Below are positions 7,885 through 14,503 of a stretch of DNA of 14,503 nucleotides, in pieces (the stretch's first letter is position 1; every line of letters starts with the position of its first letter). The DNA comes from an uncultured Bacteroidales bacterium. GTDB taxonomy: Bacteria > Bacteroidota > Bacteroidia > Bacteroidales > P3. Both the position numbers and the translations under genes were made by a program. Under the pieces are notes generated by a model, which did not search any database, was not told the origin of the DNA, and saw only the letters and a program-made list of their open reading frames with translations. Location of the stretch: NCBI GenBank assembly GCA_900319595.1, contig ONOZ01000249.1, positions 1-14,503 of the forward strand, in the 5' to 3' direction.

Positions 7885-10182
7885 ATGGTTATGGCACAAC
7901 ATAAAGAACCTACAAAACAACAAAAGCAGAAAAATAATTTTGGCAAATATGTCAAAACAATGTGGATTACTTATTGTATAACGTTATCTGCGGTAGTCCT
8001 ATTCTTTATGTTTTTGTCTTTTGGCTGGTTAGGTTTTATGCCTTCATTTGAACAATTAGAAAATCCTAATAGTAATTTAGCGAGTGAAGTATTAGCCGAT
8101 GATGGACAATTACTTGGCTATATTGGTATTCAAAATAGGACAAATGTAGAATATAAAGATTTGCCGGATAACTTAGTTAATGCTCTTAAAGCAACAGAAG
8201 ATGTGCGTTTTGAGAATCATAGCGGAATTGATTATAGAAGTTTATGCCGTGTTTTGTTCAAAACAATCTTAGGGGGGCGACATTCATCTGGTGGAGGTAG
8301 TACAATAACACAACAATTAGCTAAAAACTTATTCCCGCGAGAGACAAGAGGTATGTTTGCTACGCCGTATTATAAACTAAAAGAATGGGTGGTGGCAGTT
8401 AAGTTGGAGCGTAGATATTCTAAACAAGAAATCATTTCAATGTATTTCAATACTGTGGATTTTGGTTCAAATTCTTTTGGAATAAAGACAGCGTCTCATA
8501 CTTTCTTTGGTAAAATTCCTCGCGAATTATCTGTAGAAGAATCTGCCGTATTGGTAGGTTTATTAAAGGCTCCTACGACTTACAATCCCGTTAGACGTAC
8601 AGAAAAAAGTACTCAACGAAGAAATACTGTTTTATCACAAATGCACAAATATAATTTCATAGATGGAGATACTTATAACAAAGCAGTTGCCAGCAAACTT
8701 GTAACTAATTACAATCCTCAGACACAAGACGAAGGTATTGCCACATATTTTAGAGAGAAGGTGCGTTTGTTTATGAATAAATGGTGCAAAACTCACTACA
8801 AAAACAATGGAGAACCGTACGATGTATATAGAGATGGTCTTAAAATCTATACTACATTGAATTATGATATGCAAAAAAATGCCGAAGAGTCAGTTAGAGA
8901 GCATTTTACTGAATTACAGAAGGCTTTTTTTGCACAAACACGTGGTAGAGCGAATGGTCCTTTTACGGGTATATCAAAAGAAAATATAGAAAAGTACTAT
9001 AATCAAGCGATGCTGACTTCTGATAGATATAGAAAACTTACAGAAGCCGGTATGAGCGAAAAAGAGATAAGAAAAGAGTTTAATACTCCAGTGGAGATGA
9101 CTATTTTTGATTGGAATGGTGTAAAAGATACTGTTATGACTCCGATGGATTCCATCAAATACTATAAATATTTTCTTAATACAGGAATGGTAAGTGTTGA
9201 ACCTCAAACAGGACAGATCAAAGTGTATGTTGGAGGAATCAATTATAAGTATTTTAAGTTTGATAATGCAACTTTGGGAAGGCGTCAGATAGGTTCTACA
9301 TTCAAACCGTTTATCTATGCTGCTGCTATGAGAGATTCAGGTATAGAGCCTTGTTTTCAAATAGAAAATTCGCCTGTAACTTTTCCAGATTATGATGATT
9401 GGACGCCAAAAAACTCTAATCATGCCCGAGAGGGAGAGGTTGTCAATCTGAAATGGGCATTGGCAAATTCGGTCAATTATGTTTCTGCTGCTTTGATGAA
9501 AGACTATACAACGCCACAAAGTGTTATCAATTTGGTACGTGCAATGGGAATAACCGACCCTATTCAGCCTGTGCCAAGTATATGTTTGGGAACACCAGAT
9601 TTGACTGTTTGGGAAATGGCTGCAGCAATGGCAACATTTGTTAATCAAGGTCTTCACAAAGAGCCTATCTTTATTACAAAGATTACAGATAACAAAGGAA
9701 TTGTGTTAGAGACATTTACATCAAAATCTAATTCAGCATTGGACGAGAGGACTGCTTATTTGGTTGTAGATTTGATGAAAGGAGTGGTTGATGGTGGTAC
9801 GGGTTCAAGGTTAAGATATAAATATAGTGTCAAGTCAATTATTGCAGGTAAAACCGGAACGACAGACAACAATTCAGACGGTTGGTTTATAGGATTGAAT
9901 CCAAAATTGGCTACTGCTATATGGGTTGGGGGCGAATACAGAAGCATACATTTTAATTCTATGACCTGGGGACAAGGTGCTGCCATGGCACTGCCTATTT
10001 ATGGTTATTTTATGAACAAATGCGAGAGCAATCCACATATAGGTTTTTATAAGGGGAATTTTGTACGACCGAGTGGAGTAGGATTTAATGATGATTGCAC
10101 TGCATGGGACAAACCAACAGATAGAGTGTCAGATACCGTAAGAGTCTCGTCTTCTTTTTCGGAATATGACAAAGCGTGGTAA
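7885..10182 (+). CDS. mrcA: Penicillin-binding protein 1A (bifunctional transglycosylase/transpeptidase)
   Basis: A class A penicillin-binding protein of about 765 residues that polymerises lipid II and crosslinks peptidoglycan in the periplasm. A cytoplasmic Lys/Gln-rich tail precedes one membrane anchor (about 27-50). The GT51 domain shows 'ATEDVRFENHSGID' with catalytic Glu105 and 'GGGSTITQQLAKNLF' (136-150). The transpeptidase motifs are Ser-Thr-Phe-Lys at 471-474 (nucleophile Ser471), Ser-Val-Asn at 529-531 and Lys-Thr-Gly at 656-658 ('AGKTGTTDNNSDGWFIG'). All catalytic residues are present. The start is uncertain: ATG at 7885 or 7891 are both plausible, with a TTG at 7882 less likely. 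The gene is last in the PSP1-gldH run and ends before the hairpin at 10227-10263. Confidence 0.94.
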   Translation: MVMAQHKEPTKQQKQKNNFGKYVKTMWITYCITLSAVVLFFMFLSFGWLGFMPSFEQLENPNSNLASEVLADDGQLLGYIGIQNRTNVEYKDLPDNLVNALKATEDVRFENHSGIDYRSLCRVLFKTILGGRHSSGGGSTITQQLAKNLFPRETRGMFATPYYKLKEWVVAVKLERRYSKQEIISMYFNTVDFGSNSFGIKTASHTFFGKIPRELSVEESAVLVGLLKAPTTYNPVRRTEKSTQRRNTVLSQMHKYNFIDGDTYNKAVASKLVTNYNPQTQDEGIATYFREKVRLFMNKWCKTHYKNNGEPYDVYRDGLKIYTTLNYDMQKNAEESVREHFTELQKAFFAQTRGRANGPFTGISKENIEKYYNQAMLTSDRYRKLTEAGMSEKEIRKEFNTPVEMTIFDWNGVKDTVMTPMDSIKYYKYFLNTGMVSVEPQTGQIKVYVGGINYKYFKFDNATLGRRQIGSTFKPFIYAAAMRDSGIEPCFQIENSPVTFPDYDDWTPKNSNHAREGEVVNLKWALANSVNYVSAALMKDYTTPQSVINLVRAMGITDPIQPVPSICLGTPDLTVWEMAAAMATFVNQGLHKEPIFITKITDNKGIVLETFTSKSNSALDERTAYLVVDLMKGVVDGGTGSRLRYKYSVKSIIAGKTGTTDNNSDGWFIGLNPKLATAIWVGGEYRSIHFNSMTWGQGAAMALPIYGYFMNKCESNPHIGFYKGNFVRPSGVGFNDDCTAWDKPTDRVSDTVRVSSSFSEYDKAW

Positions 10183-10226
10183 ATAGTTGATAGAAAATAA
10201 AATATTAAAGATTTTACAATAAAAAA

Positions 10227-10263
10227 ATAATCACTTAAAGACAATTGCGTTTTAAGTGATTAT
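10227..10263. terminator. Bidirectional hairpin terminator between convergent genes
   Basis: A perfect 13-bp inverted repeat (10227-10239 with 10251-10263) surrounds an 11-base loop. On the plus-strand side CTTTATTAT follows; on the left a run of seven A (10221-10227) would be read as U on the minus transcript. It lies 44 bp after the PBP stop and 22 bp after the stop of the convergent inositol-phosphate synthase, so it fits termination from both sides. Confidence 0.75.
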
Positions 10264-10285
10264 CTTTATTATAAGTAATGAAAAC

Positions 10286-11440
10286 TTATTTATTTCTGTT
10301 TGCCTGAGGTTCAGTTAGTTTAGTAAGTTTTCTATCTGCCAACATACGACATTCATATTGAGCATCCTCAAAGGTCATTGGGAAAGGAGGTGTTTTTTGT
10401 GTAAATGCACTTGCTCCATGCAACGACCCAGTAATACCAAGTTCTCTTGCAACTTTCAAATAACGAATAGCATCAATAACAACTCCTGCACTATTTGGAG
10501 AATCTATGACAGACAGACGAGCATCAAAAGTAACAGGAGAACCACCAAAGCCTTCCAACTCCAAATGGAAGGTAGCTATTTTGTTATCTTTGTAGTAAGA
10601 GATATATTCGCTTGGTCCTGCGTGTAAGAAAGAATCATCGGTAGGAATGTTTCTTATATCGTTTTGGCAACGAATGACATTTTCTTTTGAAATTTTCTTA
10701 CTTTTTAAACGATTTTGATTCATCATATTTAGAAAATCGGTATTGCCGCCACAATTTTGTTGAATATGACATTTTACGTTGTGTCCGCGAGCAAATGCTA
10801 ACTCTTGCAACATCTGAGATAGGATACTTGCACCGAATTGACTTTTCATATCATCTCCAACCAAAGGCAAACCAGCATCAATAAACTTCTTTTCCCACTC
10901 AGGATTAGAAGCAATAAATACAGGTATGCAGTTAAGGAAGGCAACCTTAGCATCAATAGCACATTGTGCATAAAATTTCGTTCCTTCCTCGCTACCAACA
11001 GGCAGATAATTGATAAGTATGTCTGCTTTTGTATCATTAAGGACTTTAACCACATCAACAGCCTCATATTGAGTATCTACCACAAAAGTATTTTCCTTAG
11101 GATATTTTTCGTAATTTGTCATATGTTCGCTTACTCCGTCCATAATAGGTGCTTTTTGAACAATGACATTGCTTTTGGGAAATTTGTTGGGGTCAATAAT
11201 ATTGATAGTGCAGTTAGGTGCAGCATAAATAGCCTCATCTAAGGTTTTGCCAACTTTTCTTGCATCAATATCAAAAGCAGCGACCACTTCAATATCCTGT
11301 GCTGTATATCCACCGATGTTTGCAGCCATCATACCCTCAGGAGTATTTTGATGTGCAGGGTTTCCATAATATTCCAAACCTTGAATCAAAGCAGAAGCAC
11401 AATTTCCTATGCCTGCAATCGCAATTCTTATCTTTTCCAT
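10286..11440 (-). CDS. ino1: Inositol-3-phosphate synthase (myo-inositol-1-phosphate synthase)
   Basis: A 384-residue NAD-dependent enzyme that converts glucose 6-phosphate to 1D-myo-inositol 3-phosphate, the first step of inositol and inositol-lipid synthesis. The NAD-binding start is 'IAGIGNCASALIQGLEY' (about 8-24). Further family segments are 'NYLPVGSEEGTKFYAQCA', 'VGDDMKSQFGAS' and 'NCGGNTDFLNM' (which with the Lys-rich region after it forms the active site in this family), plus a C-terminal 'ITGSLHGASAFTQKTPP'. Length and motifs fit the shorter bacterial (actinobacterial-like) class rather than the roughly 500-residue eukaryotic enzymes. In gut Bacteroides a homologue supplies inositol for phosphoinositol sphingolipids; that use here is inferred. 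The ATG at 11440 gives the Rossmann fold directly. A 205-bp gap separates it from galE upstream; no clear TAnnTTTG promoter is seen there. Confidence 0.92.
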   Translation of the reverse strand: MEKIRIAIAGIGNCASALIQGLEYYGNPAHQNTPEGMMAANIGGYTAQDIEVVAAFDIDARKVGKTLDEAIYAAPNCTINIIDPNKFPKSNVIVQKAPIMDGVSEHMTNYEKYPKENTFVVDTQYEAVDVVKVLNDTKADILINYLPVGSEEGTKFYAQCAIDAKVAFLNCIPVFIASNPEWEKKFIDAGLPLVGDDMKSQFGASILSQMLQELAFARGHNVKCHIQQNCGGNTDFLNMMNQNRLKSKKISKENVIRCQNDIRNIPTDDSFLHAGPSEYISYYKDNKIATFHLELEGFGGSPVTFDARLSVIDSPNSAGVVIDAIRYLKVARELGITGSLHGASAFTQKTPPFPMTFEDAQYECRMLADRKLTKLTEPQANRNK

Positions 11441-11645
11441 TTAAAATTTCTAAACTTTTATATATTTTTACTTTATGTTAAATTCTACTTTTATATTCCA
11501 GCTGTCCTAAATCCCAATATTTTCATTTCAAACCCATTTATTCACTAACGAATTTTGTATTATTTTATTGCATATATTCTCAACATTAGTACCCAAAGGC
11601 AAATAAACTGCGAGAAATAGAACATTTTTTATATTGTATATTGTT

Positions 11646-12665
11646 TTATTTTTGTTTTTCTAACTCTTGTTGCCATTTCCAAGCCGAAGATGTCATGGAA
11701 TCAATGTCCTCCATTGCTCTCCAACCCAATTCCTCTTCAGCAAACTTAGTATCAGCCCAAATTTGTATTATATCACCCGCACGTCTTGGAGCAAAAGACC
11801 AGTTAAGTTTCTCTCCCGTAGAGCGTTCAAACGAATTGATAATTTCCAATACCGAATAGCCGTGTCCCGTGCCAATATTGAAAAACTCCAAATTCTTTTT
11901 ATTCTTTTTTTCTATCATACGATTCATTGCAACCACGTGAGCCTTAGCCAAATCTACCACATGAATATAATCTCTTATGCAAGTACCATCTGGGGTTGGG
12001 TAGTCGTTACCAAATACTTTCAATTCCTTACGAATACCTGCTGCAGTTTGAGTTATAAAAGGCAGAAGATTGTTAGGAACACCATTAGGCAATTCTCCAA
12101 TCAAAGCAGTAGAGTGGGCTCCAATAGGATTAAAATACCTTAATGCGATAGCACAAATATCAGAAGTTGAAGTAATGAACTCTAACATCTGTTCTGCAAT
12201 TTGTTTTGTATGTCCGTATGGAGAGGTAGCGTCTTTGACTGGTGAAGTTTCTTTTATAGGCAATGAATCTGGCTCGCCATAAACTGTACAAGAAGAACTT
12301 TGTACAAAATATTTGATGCCATGCTTTTTCATATTGTCCAAAACATTCAAAAGTATGCCCAAATTGTTTTTATAATACTCAATAGGCTTTTCCATACTCT
12401 CCCCAACAGCCTTAGATGCAGCAAAATTTATAATTCCTGTGATGTTCTTAAATGTATCAAAGACTTTGTTGCATTCTGTTTCATTAGAAAGGTCGGCTTT
12501 TATGAACTCAGGACGTTTGCCTGTAATTTTCTCAATTCTGTCTATCACCTGCTCGTTGGAGTTAGATAAATTGTCTGCAATAACAACGTCAAAACCTGCA
12601 TTTTGTAACTCTACGCAAGTATGACTTCCAATAAATCCACACCCTCCTGTAATTAAAATTTGCAT
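11646..12665 (-). CDS. galE: UDP-glucose 4-epimerase
   Basis: A 339-residue short-chain dehydrogenase/reductase that interconverts UDP-glucose and UDP-galactose (possibly also the N-acetyl forms), feeding the Leloir pathway and surface glycan synthesis. The NAD site is 'GGCGFIG' (7-13). The active site has 'SSSCTVYG' (123-130) with Thr127 and the catalytic Tyr150-x-x-x-Lys154 ('YGHTK'). Further GalE signatures are 'RYFNPIGAH', 'GVPNNLLPFI', 'DGTCIRDYIHVVDLAKAHV' and 'NIGTGHGYSVLE'. Length is normal for the family. It starts 26 bp after the deacetylase gene and is probably cotranscribed with it. A relative of another NDP-sugar specificity cannot be excluded, but these motifs favour GalE. Confidence 0.93.
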   Translation of the reverse strand: MQILITGGCGFIGSHTCVELQNAGFDVVIADNLSNSNEQVIDRIEKITGKRPEFIKADLSNETECNKVFDTFKNITGIINFAASKAVGESMEKPIEYYKNNLGILLNVLDNMKKHGIKYFVQSSSCTVYGEPDSLPIKETSPVKDATSPYGHTKQIAEQMLEFITSTSDICAIALRYFNPIGAHSTALIGELPNGVPNNLLPFITQTAAGIRKELKVFGNDYPTPDGTCIRDYIHVVDLAKAHVVAMNRMIEKKNKKNLEFFNIGTGHGYSVLEIINSFERSTGEKLNWSFAPRRAGDIIQIWADTKFAEEELGWRAMEDIDSMTSSAWKWQQELEKQK

Positions 12666-12691
12666 ATACTACATATTATTTTACTAATCAC

Positions 12692-13522
12692 TTATAATAT
12701 TTTTATTTTTTCGCACATTATCCAATTTATCTCAGTGATTGCTGACTCTATATCAACAAACTGAAAATCAGTAAGTAATTTTAGGAATTTTTTTTCATTT
12801 CCTGCTAAACTAACTCTACGTCTAAATTGTTGAAAGCAAGAAATACCTTTGATTTTAGGTTGATTTACGTCAAAATCGCTTGGATGCAAATAAATTAAGT
12901 TATAATCCTTATTGTTTTGTAGTTGTTTTTTTATAGTACTATATGGTAACAAACGAAAATATCCACCTCCTAAAAATCCCATACCTCTACCAAAGAGTTT
13001 TATAACAGATGGTGGCAATTCTTTAATTTGTTTGCCGTTACACTCTACAATATATGGCTTAACAATGTCTATATTTTTTCTGCCATAAAAATGATTTACT
13101 GCACTAAGCGAGCAATCTGTCTCAATAGAAGTATTAGCCAATACTTCAAAATAGTTTTTTATATTTTTTGTAACCGAAAAACCTGCTGCACGATATTTTG
13201 TTATTGTTTTTCCGGTTATACTTTCCAAAATCTTTAATGATTGTAACGTATCTTTTTCAAATTCGCTTCGAGTCATTGAGGATATTAGTTTGTGTTTGTG
13301 TCCGTGTGAGCCAATATCGTAGCGTTGTGATATATTATAAATAAGTTCTTGATGTTTTTCAGCAAAAGAAGAGAGCACAAAAAAAGTTGGTTTTACATTC
13401 ATTTGTTTCATTAAGTCAAGCAAATGCACAAAATAAGGAGCAACAGAATAATTTGGTTCTGCTATTTTGTATTTAAAAAGTGCATTATACCACTCCTCTA
13501 TGTCAAATGTTAGAATATTCAT
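12692..13522 (-). CDS. Polysaccharide deacetylase (NodB-like, DUF3473 type)
   Basis: A 276-residue carbohydrate esterase family 4 enzyme, expected to remove N- or O-acetyl groups from a glycan or glycan-lipid precursor with a metal ion. The order of motifs fits the family: 'FDIEEW' with Asp7 as likely base, 'TFFVLSSFAEKHQELI' (46-61), the metal-binding 'SHGHKH' (His73, His77), 'YRAAGFSVT' with Arg111, and a late 'YLHPSDFD'. The extra C-terminal segment ('GMGFLGGGYFRLLPY' and the RRR region) is the DUF3473 part found in deacetylases linked to exopolysaccharide systems. No signal peptide is seen, so a cytoplasmic location is likely. The ATG at 13522 gives the family N-terminus; a good promoter lies just upstream. 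Target unknown; the neighbouring glycosyltransferase and galE suggest surface glycan synthesis. Confidence 0.88.
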   Translation of the reverse strand: MNILTFDIEEWYNALFKYKIAEPNYSVAPYFVHLLDLMKQMNVKPTFFVLSSFAEKHQELIYNISQRYDIGSHGHKHKLISSMTRSEFEKDTLQSLKILESITGKTITKYRAAGFSVTKNIKNYFEVLANTSIETDCSLSAVNHFYGRKNIDIVKPYIVECNGKQIKELPPSVIKLFGRGMGFLGGGYFRLLPYSTIKKQLQNNKDYNLIYLHPSDFDVNQPKIKGISCFQQFRRRVSLAGNEKKFLKLLTDFQFVDIESAITEINWIMCEKIKIL

Positions 13523-13543
13523 CTTTTGGTCTCAATTAGGTTG

Positions 13544-13574
13544 CAAAGATACAAATTTTTTCTTAAACTTCAAA
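13544..13574 (-). promoter_or_regulatory. Bacteroidota promoter of the deacetylase-galE unit
   Basis: On the minus strand TTTG (13574-13571) is followed, after exactly 19 bases, by TATCTTTG (13551-13544). This matches the known Bacteroidota vegetative promoter (TTTG, 19-base spacer, TAnnTTTG) at every defined position. The start of transcription should lie near 13537, about 15 bases before the ATG at 13522. Confidence 0.72.
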
Positions 13575-13634
13575 AATATTCAAATTTTTCTTTTATGAAA
13601 CAGTTTTGAGGTAAGAATATTTCACTAGAATTTA

Positions 13635-14503
13635 TTAGGAGATGATAAAATTGTTTAATTTGTATATATCTAACAAGTGTAGATTGGGATTATTAGAATG
13701 AAGTTGTTTTAAGATTAAGGGCTGAAATAGTTTGCTAAGAAATGTAAAAAGTCCTATAAGATAAAACATCTTTAATGTTTCAAATGCTTTTACTATTTTT
13801 AAATTCTTTGTCATATTAGTATATTTAGGATTGTCGTAGAGGTAGCGTAGATTTTTTGTAGCGTTGATAGTGTCCGAAAGAAATTTATCTGTATTTTTCA
13901 AACCTAAATGATATACTGCATTATCTATATGTTTGATTTTGTAATTATTATGTTGTAATTCTTGTCCAAATATTGTATCCTCGTGTCCATAACCTGTGAG
14001 AGTTTGCTCAAAGCAAATATTCAAAAATATATCTTTTTTAATTAGAAAATTGTTTGTTGTAAAGTGCTTTTGATTCTCTTCTCTTTTTTTGCCATTCTTC
14101 CAATGCAATAAATACTCTTTACTAATCTGTGATTTATCTTGATATTTTGTGCCACCACAAACAACATCTGCATCATTGGTTTGTTGTAAATAATTAGCAA
14201 TAAAGTCTTTATGGCAAGGCAAACTATCACAATCCAAAAATAATAGCCAATCCCCCTTGGACTCTTTGGCTAGTAGGTTACGTATTTGGGAGCGACCAAG
14301 ATTTTTATCCAATACTTTGTAAGTTACGTTGTCTAATTCATTCAATTTGTTATTGATAGAGTGTAATTCCTTGTTGTCTGAGGCATCATCATAGCACAAA
14401 ATCTCATATTCAAAAGCAGAAGGCTTATTAGAAAAAGAACTTTGTAGGCAACCAACTAACTCGGTAACATCATAATTATATATAGGAATAAGAATACTAA
14501 GCA
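13635..14503 (-). CDS. Family 2 glycosyltransferase (start cut by the window edge)
   Basis: A GT-A fold glycosyltransferase; donor and acceptor are unknown. The open frame runs to the window edge, and its first visible residues, 'LSILIPIYNYDVTELVGCL', are the classic start of the family, so only a few codons are missing. The TTG at 14399 is internal, not the real start. Key motifs are 'YDDASD', 'LGRSQIRNLLA', 'WLLFLDCDSLP' (the DxD-like metal site) and 'GYGHEDTIFGQEL', the Glu-Asp region expected to hold the catalytic base. Near the C-terminus a hydrophobic stretch ('MFYLIGLFTFLSKLF') may contact the membrane. The gene is 112 bp upstream of the deacetylase, which has its own promoter; shared function in glycan synthesis is likely but inferred. 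Confidence 0.9.
   Translation of the reverse strand, partial: LSILIPIYNYDVTELVGCLQSSFSNKPSAFEYEILCYDDASDNKELHSINNKLNELDNVTYKVLDKNLGRSQIRNLLAKESKGDWLLFLDCDSLPCHKDFIANYLQQTNDADVVCGGTKYQDKSQISKEYLLHWKNGKKREENQKHFTTNNFLIKKDIFLNICFEQTLTGYGHEDTIFGQELQHNNYKIKHIDNAVYHLGLKNTDKFLSDTINATKNLRYLYDNPKYTNMTKNLKIVKAFETLKMFYLIGLFTFLSKLFQPLILKQLHSNNPNLHLLDIYKLNNFIIS

Noticed and set aside
8272..8277. G6 run in the penicillin-binding protein gene as a second slippage tract
   Set aside because: Six G is below the length usually associated with high-rate slippage, and the gene is probably essential or near-essential.
10838..11242. 134-codon open frame on the plus strand opposite the inositol-phosphate synthase
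   Set aside because: It is antisense to the conserved 'NYLPVGSEEG' to 'DDMKSQFGAS' region of a real gene and resembles no family I know.
11931..11942. CCACGTGAG, a palindromic CACGTG core resembling parS
   Set aside because: It matches only the central bases and lies within a coding part of galE.
11667..12143. 158-codon open frame on the plus strand opposite galE
   Set aside because: It covers conserved galE sequence on the other strand and has low-complexity, Ser/Phe/Ile-rich content typical of antisense frames.
13592..13615. Weak hairpin TGAAA...TTTCA between the glycosyltransferase and the deacetylase
   Set aside because: Only about 5 bp of stem with a long loop and no proper T-run; not a supportable terminator.
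14397..14399. TTG as start codon of the glycosyltransferase
   Set aside because: The frame stays open upstream and encodes the family's conserved N-terminal strand (SILIPIYN) up to the window edge.

Overview
The window is an ordinary-looking piece of AT-rich chromosome from a member of the Bacteroidota, most likely order Bacteroidales. Several things point there: a secreted protein ending in the gliding-motility/type IX secretion C-terminal domain, a PUR-type (DUF3276) protein, a ParB-DUF5683 pair, the PSP1-gldH-penicillin-binding protein cluster, promoters of the TTTG / TAnnTTTG type, and mostly absent Shine-Dalgarno sequences. Gene density is high. No stretch above 300 bases lacks a gene, and I see no rRNA, tRNA, CRISPR array, insertion sequence or phage gene.

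Layout, plus strand. (1) 130-3072: a large secreted multidomain surface protein with a type B type IX secretion (CHU_C) signal, carrying an uninterrupted run of ten G inside its reading frame. A strong hairpin terminator follows at 3115-3154. (2) 3287-5952: a four-gene run of a PUR-family nucleic-acid-binding protein, ParA, ParB and a DUF5683 membrane protein, tightly spaced (17 bp, 15 bp, 0 bp) and probably one operon for chromosome segregation. (3) 6151-10182: PSP1-domain protein, the lipoprotein GldH and a class A penicillin-binding protein, another compact run (18 bp, 9 bp) for cell-envelope growth and motility/secretion. A 13-bp perfect hairpin at 10227-10263 closes this block and the convergent minus-strand block.

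Layout, minus strand, read right to left. (4) 14503-13635: a family 2 glycosyltransferase cut by the window edge only a few codons after its start. (5) 13522-12692: a DUF3473-type polysaccharide deacetylase, preceded by a textbook Bacteroidota promoter (TTTG, 19-bp spacer, TATCTTTG). (6) 12665-11646: UDP-glucose 4-epimerase (galE), 26 bp downstream. (7) 11440-10286: inositol-3-phosphate synthase, after a 205-bp gap. This block looks like surface glycan and sugar-phosphate/inositol-lipid metabolism.

I found no clearly new biological system. The items most worth a second look are the G10 tract in the secreted protein (possible on/off phase variation), the PUR protein joined to the par operon, and the inositol-phosphate synthase (possible inositol sphingolipids) beside glycan genes.
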